This document shows positions 51,701 to 60,552 of a stretch of DNA of 64,000 nucleotides, piece by piece (position 1 is the stretch's first letter; each line of letters starts with the position of its first letter). Source of the DNA: Streptomyces sp. NBC_01571. Lineage in GTDB: Bacteria > Actinomycetota > Actinomycetes > Streptomycetales > Streptomycetaceae. A program made the position numbers and the translations under genes. The stretch covers positions 6,572,001 through 6,636,000 of the forward strand of contig NZ_JAPEPZ010000001.1 in NCBI RefSeq assembly GCF_026339875.1, written 5' to 3'. The notes under the pieces are model-generated. The model was given only the letters and a program-made list of their open reading frames with translations, had not been told where the DNA came from and did no database searches.

Positions 51701-52693
51701 GTGAGCGAGGCAATCGTCGCCTCCCAGGCCCCCGGGACGGACATGTCCGTCCCGGGGGCCTCCGGGGCCCGTCAGTTCTGGCGGCGGCTGCGCACGCAGC
51801 GCGCCGCCCTCGTCGCGGCGGCCGTCGTCGCGCTGCTCGTCCTGGTCGCACTCGCCGCACCGCTGCTCACCGCGGTCGAGGGCCAGGACCCGACCACCTA
51901 CCACCCCTCGCTCGTCGACTCCGCGCGCGGCGGCGTACCCCTCGGGTCGCTCGGCGGTGTCAGCGGCGACCACTGGCTCGGCGTCGAACCGCAGACGGGC
52001 CGCGATCTCTTCGCCCGCCTCGTCTACGGCGCCCGGGTCTCCCTCGGTGTCGCGTTCGCGGCCACCCTCGTGCAGGTCCTCATCGGCGTCGTCGTCGGTG
52101 TCGCGGCCGGCCTCGGCAACCGATGGGTCGACCAACTGCTGAGCCGCGTCACCGACATCATCATCGCGATGCCCCTCATGATCATGTCCCTCGCACTGCT
52201 CGCGATCGTGCCCAGCAGCTTCCCGCGCCCCGTCCTGGTCGCCCTCATCATCGGCCTGGTGGCCTGGGGGTCGACCGCGAAGATCGTGCGCGCCCACACG
52301 CTGACCCTCAAGGAGCTCGACCACGTGGCGGCGGCCCGGCTCAGCGGCTGGGGCCCCTGGCGCGTCGCCCGCCGCGAACTCCTGCCCGCGCTGGCCGCGC
52401 CCGTCATCACGTACGCCGCCCTCCTAGTCCCCCTGAACATCACCGTCGAGGCGGCGCTCAGCTTCCTCGGCGTCGGCGTGAAGCCGCCGACCCCCTCGTG
52501 GGGCCAGATGCTGACCGCGGCCGACGTCTGGTACCAGGCGGCACCGCAGTACCTGCTGTTCCCGGCGGGCTCGCTGTTCCTCACCGTGCTCTCGCTGACC
52601 GTCCTCGGCGACGGGGTGCGCACGGCCCTCGACCCGCGCGCGGCCTCGCGGCTGCGCATCGGCACGGGACGCAAGCGGGAGGCCAGGGCATGA
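51701..52693 (+). CDS. Peptide ABC transporter permease (DppC type)
   Basis: 330 residues from GTG 51701. Six membrane segments with the N-terminal extension typical of DppC/OppC (HWLGVEPQTGRDLFARLVYGAR) and the coupling motif ELDHVAAARLSGWGPWRVARRELLPALAAP near residue 205. It pairs with the DppB-like permease that starts in the ATGA overlap at 52690. The usual order in this family is reversed here: DppC before DppB. Confidence 0.94.
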   Translation: MSEAIVASQAPGTDMSVPGASGARQFWRRLRTQRAALVAAAVVALLVLVALAAPLLTAVEGQDPTTYHPSLVDSARGGVPLGSLGGVSGDHWLGVEPQTGRDLFARLVYGARVSLGVAFAATLVQVLIGVVVGVAAGLGNRWVDQLLSRVTDIIIAMPLMIMSLALLAIVPSSFPRPVLVALIIGLVAWGSTAKIVRAHTLTLKELDHVAAARLSGWGPWRVARRELLPALAAPVITYAALLVPLNITVEAALSFLGVGVKPPTPSWGQMLTAADVWYQAAPQYLLFPAGSLFLTVLSLTVLGDGVRTALDPRAASRLRIGTGRKREARA

Positions 52694-53706
52694 GCGGCCT
52701 GCCCGGGGCCGGCGGATTCACCGGATTCGCCGTACGGCGTCTGGTCGGCGCCGTCGTCACCCTGCTCGCGATCTCCGTGATCATCTACCTCGTCTTCTAC
52801 GTCGCACCCGGCGACGTCGCCCAGATCACCTGCGGCCCGCGCTGCTCGCCCGCCCAGGTGCACCAGGTCTCCGAGCAGTTGAAGCTCGGCGATCCCCTGT
52901 ACCTGCGCTACTGGCACTTCCTGCAGGGCATCGTCGTCGGACACGACTACTCGACGGGCACCTCCGTACAGCACTGCGGCGCGCCCTGCCTCGGCCTCTC
53001 GTACCAGAGCGACCAGCAGGTCACCCACCTGATCTGGACGAAGCTGCCCGTCACCCTCTCGCTCGTGCTCGGTGCGATGGTGCTGTGGCTGGTCCTCGGC
53101 GTCGGCACCGGCGTGCTCTCCGCGTGGCGGCGCGGCCGGATCACCGAGCGCGTGCTGACCGGCATCACGCTCGCCGGCACCGCCACACCCGTCTTCGTCA
53201 TCGGCCTGGTGCTGATGATCGTCGTCTGCGGACAACTGCAGTGGCTGCCCTTCCCGCAGTACGTGCCCTTCACCGAGGACCCCGAGCAGTGGGCGTGGAA
53301 CCTGCTGCTCCCCTGGCTGGCGTTCGCGCTGATCGAGGCCGCCAAGTACGCCCGGCTGACCCGGGCCTCGATGCTGGAGACCCTCGCCGAGGACCATGTC
53401 CGCACCTTCCGCGCCTACGGCGTGGGGGAGCGCTCGATCATCGGCAGGCACGCCCTGCGCGGTGCGATCGCGCCGGTCATCGCGCTGAATGCCAATGACG
53501 TCGGCTCGGCGATCGGCGGCGCCGTGCTCACCGAGACGATGTTCGGACTGCCCGGCCTCGGACGTGAACTCGTGCACGCGGTGCAGGTCGTCGACCTGCC
53601 GGTGGTCGTCGGGATGGTCCTGGTCACCGGCTTCTTCGTGGTCTTGGCCAACGCCGTCGCGGACGTCCTGTACGCGGTGGCCGACCGACGGGTGGTGCTG
53701 TCGTGA
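52690..53706 (+). CDS. Peptide ABC transporter permease (DppB type)
   Basis: 338 residues from ATG 52690. Six membrane segments; N-terminal AVRRLVGAVVTLLAISVIIYLVFYVAPGD is the DppB signature. An extracellular loop after the first segment holds four cysteines (ITCGPRCSP, VQHCGAPCLG) that could form disulfides, not seen in E. coli DppB. The coupling motif TRASMLETLAEDHVRTFRAYGVGERSIIGRHALRGAI is intact. Overlaps the next gene (GTGA). Confidence 0.94.
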   Translation: MSGLPGAGGFTGFAVRRLVGAVVTLLAISVIIYLVFYVAPGDVAQITCGPRCSPAQVHQVSEQLKLGDPLYLRYWHFLQGIVVGHDYSTGTSVQHCGAPCLGLSYQSDQQVTHLIWTKLPVTLSLVLGAMVLWLVLGVGTGVLSAWRRGRITERVLTGITLAGTATPVFVIGLVLMIVVCGQLQWLPFPQYVPFTEDPEQWAWNLLLPWLAFALIEAAKYARLTRASMLETLAEDHVRTFRAYGVGERSIIGRHALRGAIAPVIALNANDVGSAIGGAVLTETMFGLPGLGRELVHAVQVVDLPVVVGMVLVTGFFVVLANAVADVLYAVADRRVVLS

Positions 53707-55640
53707 GTCTCGTGAGAACAGACGAATCCTTGGCCGGCGGCCCTGAAGACACCGACGGCACTCTCGTGGACGTCCGCGACCTCGTCGTCGGGTTCGGGTA
53801 CCTGCGTGCCGTCGACGGGCTCTCCTTCACCCTCAGGAAGGGCGCCGCGCTCGGACTGGTCGGCGAGTCCGGCTCCGGGAAGTCCACCGTGGCCTCCGCG
53901 CTGCTGGCGCTGCACCGGGGCACCGGCGCGCGCGTCGGCGGCGCGGTGCGGGTGGCGGGAGTCGACGTACAGGCCGCCTCCGACGACGAACTGCGGCGGC
54001 TGCGGGGCGGGAAGGCCGCGATGGTCTTCCAGGATCCGCTGTCGTCACTCGACCCGTACTACGCGGTCGGCGACCAGATCGCCGAGGTGTACCGGGTCCA
54101 TGTGAAGGCGTCCCGGCGCGCCGCACGCGCGCGTGCCGTCGAGGTGCTCGACCGCGTCGGCATCGCGGACGCCGCCCGCCGCGCCCGCTCGCGCCCGCAC
54201 GAGTTCAGCGGCGGCATGCGGCAGCGCGCGCTGATCGCGATGGCGCTGGCCTGCGCGCCCGACCTGCTGATCGCCGACGAGCCGACCACGGCCCTCGACG
54301 TGACCGTCCAGGCCCAGATCCTCGACCTGCTGCACACCCTGCGGGAGGAGACCGGGATGGGGCTGCTGCTGGTCACGCACGATGTGGGCGTGGCCGCCGA
54401 GAGTGTCGACGACGTGCTGGTCATGCGGCACGGGAAGGCGGTCGAACACGGGCCGGTCGCGGCGGTCCTCGGGGCGCCGCGGGAGGCGTACACACGCGAA
54501 CTGCTGGGCGCGGTCCCACGCGTGGACGCGCCACGGGTCCGGCCCGGGACCGGGTCGGCTCCTGCCGGGGCGGGCGGGGGCGGCGGGGCGGATGGGCGCG
54601 AGGCGTCGGTCGGTGTCGGGTCGGACGCTGGTGTGTCGGACGGTGGCGTGTCGGTCGGCGGCGCGTCGGACGGCGGTGTGTTGTTCGGCGGCGCGTCGGA
54701 CGGCGGTGTGTTGTTCGGCGGCGCGTCGGACGACGGTGTGTTGGACGGCGGTGTGTCGGACGGTGTCGTGTCGGTCGGCGTTGCGTCGGACGACGGCGTG
54801 TCGGTCGGCGATCCGTCCGGTGGTGCGTCCGGTGACGGGGCGGTCGGTGAGATCGTTCTCGAAGCGGTCGGTCTGCGGCGCGAATTCGGACGCGGCAAGC
54901 GCCGGTTCACCGCGGTGGACGGCGTGTCGCTCGCGGTCCGGCGCGGGGAGACGCTCGGCGTCGTCGGCGAGAGCGGCAGCGGCAAGACCACGCTGGGGCG
55001 GATGCTGGTCGGGCTGCTGGAGCCGACCGCCGGGTCGGTCCGGTACGAGGGCCGGGCACAGTCCGGCGTCCGTCCCACCGTCCAGATGGTCTTCCAGGAC
55101 CCCGTCTCCTCCCTCAACCCCCGGCGCAGTGTGGGCGAGTCGATCGCAGACCCGCTCCGGGCCCGCGGCGAACGGGACGAGACCCGCATCAAGGGGCGCG
55201 TACGGGAGCTGCTGGAGCGCGTAGGGCTCGAAGCGGCGCACTACGACCGCTACCCGCACGAGTTCAGCGGCGGACAGCGCCAGCGCGTCGGCATCGCGCG
55301 GGCGCTCGCCGCCGACCCGCACGTCATCGTCTGTGACGAACCGGTCTCCGCGCTCGACGTCACGACACAGGCCCAGGTGGTCGCCCTGCTCGCCGAACTG
55401 CAGCGCGAACTCGGTCTCGCGCTCGTCTTCGTGGCGCACGACCTGGCGGTCGTGCGCCAGGTCAGCGACCGGGTCGCGGTGATGCGGCACGGCCGGATCG
55501 TCGAACACGGCCCCGCCGACGAGGTGTACGAATCCCCGCAGGACCCGTACACGAAGCAGCTGCTGGCCGCCGTACCCGCACTCGATCCGGAGGTCGCGGC
55601 CGAGCGGCGCAGGGCCCGCGGACGGCTGGCCACAGTGTGA
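53703..55640 (+). CDS. Fused DppD-DppF ABC ATPase with repetitive linker
   Basis: 645 residues from GTG 53703. Two complete ATPase domains: first Walker A GESGSGKST (54-62), FSGGMRQRALIAMAL signature and LLIADEPTTALD; second Walker A GESGSGKTT near 422-430, FSGGQRQRVGIARAL and VIVCDEPVSALD. The linker of about 100 residues (280-380) is Gly/Ser/Asp/Val-rich, coded by a roughly 30-bp DNA repeat. It energises the transporter with the two permeases. Fusion of the two ATPases is common in actinobacteria; the low-complexity linker is unusual. Confidence 0.94.
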   Translation: MSLVRTDESLAGGPEDTDGTLVDVRDLVVGFGYLRAVDGLSFTLRKGAALGLVGESGSGKSTVASALLALHRGTGARVGGAVRVAGVDVQAASDDELRRLRGGKAAMVFQDPLSSLDPYYAVGDQIAEVYRVHVKASRRAARARAVEVLDRVGIADAARRARSRPHEFSGGMRQRALIAMALACAPDLLIADEPTTALDVTVQAQILDLLHTLREETGMGLLLVTHDVGVAAESVDDVLVMRHGKAVEHGPVAAVLGAPREAYTRELLGAVPRVDAPRVRPGTGSAPAGAGGGGGADGREASVGVGSDAGVSDGGVSVGGASDGGVLFGGASDGGVLFGGASDDGVLDGGVSDGVVSVGVASDDGVSVGDPSGGASGDGAVGEIVLEAVGLRREFGRGKRRFTAVDGVSLAVRRGETLGVVGESGSGKTTLGRMLVGLLEPTAGSVRYEGRAQSGVRPTVQMVFQDPVSSLNPRRSVGESIADPLRARGERDETRIKGRVRELLERVGLEAAHYDRYPHEFSGGQRQRVGIARALAADPHVIVCDEPVSALDVTTQAQVVALLAELQRELGLALVFVAHDLAVVRQVSDRVAVMRHGRIVEHGPADEVYESPQDPYTKQLLAAVPALDPEVAAERRRARGRLATV

Positions 55641-55830
55641 CGAGGCGTCACCGCGTGATGCCCTAGCGCGACAGAACGCGACCTGCGCGGGAAAGTTACG
55701 CCCGTTCACCCCTTTTGGTGGCGCGATGGACAACCGTCCGTCGCGCCACCGCCATGTCCGCATACGTTCTTCCCGCTGCGAGCCGCCGGGTCAACGGCGG
55801 CTCCCCATATGGGAGATCGGGGGTGCACTC

Positions 55831-57696
55831 GTGCGCATCGGACTGCTTACGGAGGGTGGCTATCCGTATGTGAGCGGTGACGCCAAGCTCTGGTGCGACC
55901 GGCTCGTGCGCGGGCTCGGGCAGCACGAGTTCGACATCTACGCGCTCAGTCGCAGCCGACGGCAGGAGGACGAGGGCTGGGTCCAACTGCCGCCGCAGGT
56001 CGGCCGCGTACGAACGGCTCCGCTGTGGACGGCCGAGGACGACGGGGCGGTGCACGGGCGCAGAGTCCACGGACGCCGGGCGCGACGGCGGTACGCCGAG
56101 TGCTTCGGGGAGCTGGCGGCGGCCGTGTGCGCGGGCCCGGGAAGCCTGGACAGCCCCGAGAATTCCGGCGCTTCCGGTGGAGCGGGGGTGGCCGGTGGCG
56201 CGGGGGAGGCCGGTGGCCCCGGTGCCTCGGGAGGACCGGGCGTCACGGGTGGACCGGGCTTCGTGGGCGCTCCGGGGGTTCTCGCCGGCTCGGGGGATTC
56301 CTTCGGCCTTGAGGCGGACCGTTTCGCCACTGCGCTGTACGGCCTCGCGGAACTCGCTCGGGACGAGGGTGGCCTGGCCGGAGCGCTGCGCTCCGAGGGC
56401 GCCGTGCGCGCATGGGAACGCGCCTGCCGCGCGCCGGGCGCACTGCGCGCCGCGCGCACCGCTCGCGTGCCCGACCTGCTCTCCGTCGCCGCCCACGTCG
56501 AGCGGTCGCTGCGCCCCCTCTCACTGGACTGGTACACGGACGACGGGCTCGGCGCGGTCGACCTCTGCCACGCGGCCGCCGGGGGCTCGGCGGCCCTGCC
56601 CGGCCTGCTCGCCCGGCACTTCGCCTCGGTCCCGCTGCTCGTCACGGAGTACGGGGTGCCGTTGCGCGCGCACTATCTGGCCTCCGCCGCCACCGAGGAG
56701 GCGCCCGCCGTACGGGCGTTGCTCGCCTCCTTCCACGGCAGGCTGGCCACCGAGGTCTACCGCCGGGCCGCGCTCATCACGCCCGGCAACACCCACGCCC
56801 GCCGCTGGCAGGAGCGCTGTGGCGCCGACCGCGCCAAACTGCGCACCGTCTACCCCGGCATGGAGGCGTCCCGTTTCGCGGAGGTGGGGGAGAACGCCGA
56901 GGGCGCCGGCTGCGCGGACCCGGACACGCTGGTCTGGGTCGGCCGCGTCGAACCGTCGAAGGACCTGGTGTCCCTGCTGCACTCCTTCGCCGAGATCCGC
57001 AAGGAGGAACCGAAGACCCGGCTGCGGATCTTCGGGGCGCCCGCCGACGGGCCGGACGGCGCGCTCTACCTCGCTCACTGCAAGGCGCTGGCCGCCCACC
57101 TCTTCCCCGACGAGGCCGAGGGCGCGCACGCGGTCGGCGACAACCCGGTGTCCTTCGAGGAGATCGGCGGTCCGGAAGCCCCGGGGCTCGCGGAGGCGTA
57201 CGCGTCCGGTGCCCTGGTCGTCCTGTCCAGCGTCGTCGAGGGCTTCCCGATCAGCCTCGTCGAGGCCATGTTCTGCGGCCGCGCCACGGTGTCCACCGAC
57301 GTCGGCGCCGTCGTCGAGGTCATCGGCGGTACGGGACTGGTGGTGCCGCCACGCAATCCGCGGGCGCTCGCCGAGGCGTGCGTGGCGCTGCTGCGCGACC
57401 CCGAGCGGCGCGCCCGCCTCGGCGCCGCGGCACGCGCGCGTGCCCTCGAACTGTTCACCATCGAGCAGAACGTCGAGGCATTTCACGGCATTTACCTGGA
57501 GATCGTCTCGCACTCCCCGATCCGGCGGGTCGTCGTGGACGCCACGGGCGAACCACTGCCCTTCGGCGTACCCGCCGAGGCCCACGTTCCCGGCCGCTGG
57601 ACCGAGGCCCGCGTCGTCGCCGCAGGACGGCCGCGCTGGGCGGCGGGGGCCCCGGTACGCGCGACGGTTCCGCTGACCGCCGGGGAGGGCGCGTGA
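55831..57696 (+). CDS. PelF-like family 4 glycosyltransferase (DUF3492)
   Basis: 621 residues from GTG 55831, with GGGGGTG upstream; the in-frame ATG at 55726 adds a basic, unlikely tail. N-terminus RIGLLTEGGYPYVSGDAKLWCDRLVRGLGQHEFDIYAL is the DUF3492/PelF nucleotide-sugar transferase signature. The GT-B C-terminal half has LVWVGRVEPSKDLVSLLHSFAEI and the EGFPISLVEAMFCG E-x7-E motif that binds UDP-sugar. A Gly/Ala-rich insert lies near residues 113-155. In Pseudomonas, PelF polymerises GalNAc-rich Pel polysaccharide with PelG. The next four genes are translationally coupled, suggesting a shared polysaccharide pathway. Confidence 0.9.
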   Translation: MRIGLLTEGGYPYVSGDAKLWCDRLVRGLGQHEFDIYALSRSRRQEDEGWVQLPPQVGRVRTAPLWTAEDDGAVHGRRVHGRRARRRYAECFGELAAAVCAGPGSLDSPENSGASGGAGVAGGAGEAGGPGASGGPGVTGGPGFVGAPGVLAGSGDSFGLEADRFATALYGLAELARDEGGLAGALRSEGAVRAWERACRAPGALRAARTARVPDLLSVAAHVERSLRPLSLDWYTDDGLGAVDLCHAAAGGSAALPGLLARHFASVPLLVTEYGVPLRAHYLASAATEEAPAVRALLASFHGRLATEVYRRAALITPGNTHARRWQERCGADRAKLRTVYPGMEASRFAEVGENAEGAGCADPDTLVWVGRVEPSKDLVSLLHSFAEIRKEEPKTRLRIFGAPADGPDGALYLAHCKALAAHLFPDEAEGAHAVGDNPVSFEEIGGPEAPGLAEAYASGALVVLSSVVEGFPISLVEAMFCGRATVSTDVGAVVEVIGGTGLVVPPRNPRALAEACVALLRDPERRARLGAAARARALELFTIEQNVEAFHGIYLEIVSHSPIRRVVVDATGEPLPFGVPAEAHVPGRWTEARVVAAGRPRWAAGAPVRATVPLTAGEGA

Positions 57697-59312
57697 TGAG
57701 CGATCCGGGCCGCACCGAAGGACTACTCGGCGAACTGGACCGGCCCCCGACACCGGAGAGTTCCGGGGCCTGGGACAAGCAGTCGGTGGAGTGGCTCGTG
57801 GAGGGCGAGGAGTCCGTGGGGGACGAGGAGCCCGTGGCGGACGAGGAGGTGGACTCGCGGCCGTGGAAGGCCGTTCCGAACGGCGGGAGTCCGACGGGGA
57901 CCCCAGCCGCGACCGCACCCGGGGATGTGCCGTTGCGCGCATCCGTACCGGCAGCTGGACCGGCATCCGTACCGGTAGCCGAATCGGTGGCCGTACCGGC
58001 AGTCCCACCGGCACCCGCGGACGGCTCCGCGCTCACAGCCGCGCTCTCACCCGTGCCCACATCCGCGCTTACATCCGTACCCACAGCCGGTCGCGCATGC
58101 GGTCCCGCATCGGGTCCTGTGGCTCGCGACACCGGGGTCGGGGCTGAGGCAGGGGCAGTGGCGGGGGCTCGGGGCGTGCGCACGAGCGCGGTGCCCGACG
58201 CCTCGAACGACGCGGGCGGGCTCCCCGGACAGTCCCGCAGACCCCTCGGCCGCCGGAACGCCGTGGACCCGGTGAAGGCCCTGATGCACCGGCACCGCGA
58301 GCTCTGCGAACGAGCCGTCGACCCGCTGGAGATCGCGGCGGGCCTGGAGGCACACGGACTGACCGACCGGACGGCCACCCGCTTCCGCCACCGTGACGTG
58401 TTCTCCCTCGCCGAGGAGATGTACGCACGCCGGGCGCGCGACGTGGAACCGGCCCCGCAACCCGCCCCCGCGGAACGCTCCCGCGCACGCGCCGGCTGGG
58501 CCGTGCTCGCCGTACTGCCCGGCGTCCTCTGCACGGCGACCCTGACCGGACTGCGGTTCACCGAAGGACGGGCCCATCTCGCCGTCGCCGCGGCCGGCAT
58601 CCTCGCCGTGGCCCTCGGCCTGCGCGCCGCCCTGCGCCACGGCCCCCTCAGCACCGCCCACCGCTCGACGAACGGGACCCGGGCGTGGACCTGTTGGCTG
58701 ATCGCGTACGCCCTGTTCGGCGACGGACTGCTGAGCGGCGCCCTCTCCGGCGGACCCGACGACCCCTGGCCGGCCGCCACGGCGCCCGTACTCGCCCTCA
58801 CACTGTCCTGCGCCCCCGCGGCCTGGTGCGCCCACCTCTTCATGGCGCGCGCCCGCCGCGGACTGGCCGCCAGCCGGGGCCTGGAGGAGTTCGCGGTCTC
58901 GGTGAGACCCGTGCTCCTTAGTGTGTTCGCCCTGTTCCTGGGCGCCCTCGGTGCTCTGCTCGCGCTGTGCGGGGCGGCCCTGGACGAGCCCCCCGCCTAC
59001 GCCGGAGCGATCGCCCTCGGCGCGCTGCTGCTCCTCGCACGCCTGCTCGCGACGCGCGGCTTCACCCACGCCCCCGCCGTCGTGCTCGGCGCCGCCGGCG
59101 CGGCCGAGGCGACCGCGACGGCCACGGTCTTCGCCGGCCGCCTGCCCGGCTGTTCGTTCCTGGGCACGCCCGCCGAGACCGTCGCCTACGCCTGGGGACC
59201 CGGCGCCGTCCCGGCCCTGGTGTGCGGCGCGGGCGCACTCGTCCTCCTGATCCACGCGACCCGCACCCTGACCCGGGCCTCGGCCCACGCCGCACCCGAC
59301 GAGACGCCATGA
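57696..59312 (+). CDS. Polytopic membrane protein of the PelF-like cluster
   Basis: 538 residues from ATG 57696, in a TGATG overlap with the glycosyltransferase stop. The first 180 residues are Ala/Pro/Val/Ser-rich and low complexity; residues 180-260 contain a basic helical segment (VDPVKALMHRHRELCERAVDPLEIAAGLEAHG). From about 265 to 525 there are about eight membrane segments. It does not look like a full 12-helix MOP flippase such as PelG, but could be the transport or synthase partner of the glycosyltransferase, in the place where PelG is found elsewhere. No family recognised with confidence. It overlaps the small ORF (ATGA). Confidence 0.82.
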   Translation: MSDPGRTEGLLGELDRPPTPESSGAWDKQSVEWLVEGEESVGDEEPVADEEVDSRPWKAVPNGGSPTGTPAATAPGDVPLRASVPAAGPASVPVAESVAVPAVPPAPADGSALTAALSPVPTSALTSVPTAGRACGPASGPVARDTGVGAEAGAVAGARGVRTSAVPDASNDAGGLPGQSRRPLGRRNAVDPVKALMHRHRELCERAVDPLEIAAGLEAHGLTDRTATRFRHRDVFSLAEEMYARRARDVEPAPQPAPAERSRARAGWAVLAVLPGVLCTATLTGLRFTEGRAHLAVAAAGILAVALGLRAALRHGPLSTAHRSTNGTRAWTCWLIAYALFGDGLLSGALSGGPDDPWPAATAPVLALTLSCAPAAWCAHLFMARARRGLAASRGLEEFAVSVRPVLLSVFALFLGALGALLALCGAALDEPPAYAGAIALGALLLLARLLATRGFTHAPAVVLGAAGAAEATATATVFAGRLPGCSFLGTPAETVAYAWGPGAVPALVCGAGALVLLIHATRTLTRASAHAAPDETP

Positions 59313-59596
59313 GCAGCGCCCCCGCCCCCGACCCGGGCCGCGCCCACGGCGGCGCACAGCACGCCGCGCCGCCCGCCCCGCGTCACGAACCGCGCACCGC
59401 GACCCGGCCCGCGGTCCCCGCCACCCTCGTGAGCCGCCGCAAGCGACGCCCGAGGGTCCAGCCCCTCTGCAGGGCCCACCTCTCCCGCGGGGCCGACACC
59501 GCGGGCCTCCCTTCCGACCCACGGCACCACCCTGAAGGAGAACGCCAGATGATCACCTCCCGAACCGGAGAATCCGCCCCGGGAGCCGCCCGATGA
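59309..59596 (+). CDS. Small coupled ORF before the epimerase gene
   Basis: 95 codons if read from ATG 59309, which overlaps the previous stop (ATGA); its own stop overlaps the epimerase start (ATGA at 59593). The sequence is basic and Pro/Arg/His-rich and not clearly protein-like. A strong ribosome binding site (GAAGGAG) precedes an internal ATG at 59549, which would give a 15-residue peptide MITSRTGESAPGAAR ending at the same stop. The 15-codon version may serve to couple translation of the epimerase. Either way its product has no known function. Confidence 0.4.
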   Translation: MSSAPAPDPGRAHGGAQHAAPPAPRHEPRTATRPAVPATLVSRRKRRPRVQPLCRAHLSRGADTAGLPSDPRHHPEGERQMITSRTGESAPGAAR

Positions 59597-60552
59597 GGGT
59601 CCTGCTGATCGGAGCCAACGGATACCTCGGCCGTTTCGTCGCCGACAGACTGCTCGCCGACCCGGCCGTGCAACTCACCGCGCTCGGCCGGGGCGACGAC
59701 GCCGACGTACGGTTCGACCTCGCCTCGGGCAGCCCCGGCGCCCTCACCCGTTTTCTGGACGCGGTGCACCCCGGGGTCGTCATCAACTGCGCCGGTGCCA
59801 CCCGTGGCGGCGCCCGCGAACTGACCCGGCACAACACCGTCGCCGTCGCCACCGTCTGCGAGGCCCTGCGGCGCAGCGGGTGCGGGGCGCGGCTCGTGCA
59901 GATCGGCTGCGGCGCCGAGTACGGGCCCAGCCAGCCCGGCTCGTCCACCGCCGAGGACGCCGTTCCGCGCCCCGGCGGCCCGTACGGCGTCAGCAAGCTC
60001 GCGGCCACCGAACTGGTCCTCGGCTCCGGACTCGACGCCGTCGTCCTGCGCGTCTTCTCGCCCGCCGGGCCCGGTACGCCCGCCGGGTCCCCGCTCGGCC
60101 GCCTCGCGGAGGCCATGCGGCGCGCCATGCAGTCCGGCGACGGCGAACTCAAACTCGGCGGACTCGGCGTCCAGCGCGACTTCATCGACGTCCGCGACGT
60201 CGCCCGTGCCGTCCACGCCGCCTCCCTCTCCGCCGCACAGGGCGTCATCAACATCGGCTCGGGCCGCGCCGTCCGCCTGCGCGACGCCGCCGCCGTCCTC
60301 GCCCGCGTGGCCGGCTACGGCGGCACGCTGCACGAACTCGACGGCCCGCCCGGACCCATGAGGGCACCCATCGGGCACCCGCGCCCCGAACCGGACCACG
60401 GGGGCCCGGTCGCCTACCCCTACCCGGACGGCTGCGGCAGCTGGCAGCAGGCCGATGTGCGCACCGCGCGCGACCGCCTCGGCTGGCGGCCCCGGATCAA
60501 CCTCGAGGAGTCCCTCGCCGACATCTGGATGGAGGCGGCATGCCGCATCTGA
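59593..60552 (+). CDS. NAD-dependent epimerase/dehydratase (extended SDR)
   Basis: 319 residues from ATG 59593. Rossmann motif GANGYLGRF (GxxGxxG), INCAGATR, IGCGAEYGPS for the Ser/Thr region, and the catalytic YGVSK (YxxxK). VQRDFIDVRDVARAV is the typical sugar-nucleotide epimerase/dehydratase strand. It probably acts on a UDP- or dTDP-sugar precursor for the neighbouring glycosyltransferase; UDP-GlcNAc to UDP-GalNAc would fit a Pel-like polymer, but this is inference. Overlaps the next gene by 13 bp. Confidence 0.92.
   Translation: MRVLLIGANGYLGRFVADRLLADPAVQLTALGRGDDADVRFDLASGSPGALTRFLDAVHPGVVINCAGATRGGARELTRHNTVAVATVCEALRRSGCGARLVQIGCGAEYGPSQPGSSTAEDAVPRPGGPYGVSKLAATELVLGSGLDAVVLRVFSPAGPGTPAGSPLGRLAEAMRRAMQSGDGELKLGGLGVQRDFIDVRDVARAVHAASLSAAQGVINIGSGRAVRLRDAAAVLARVAGYGGTLHELDGPPGPMRAPIGHPRPEPDHGGPVAYPYPDGCGSWQQADVRTARDRLGWRPRINLEESLADIWMEAACRI

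Noticed and set aside
57696..59312. Direct assignment as PelG
   Set aside because: About eight membrane segments and a disordered N-terminus; no clear MOP-flippase pattern.
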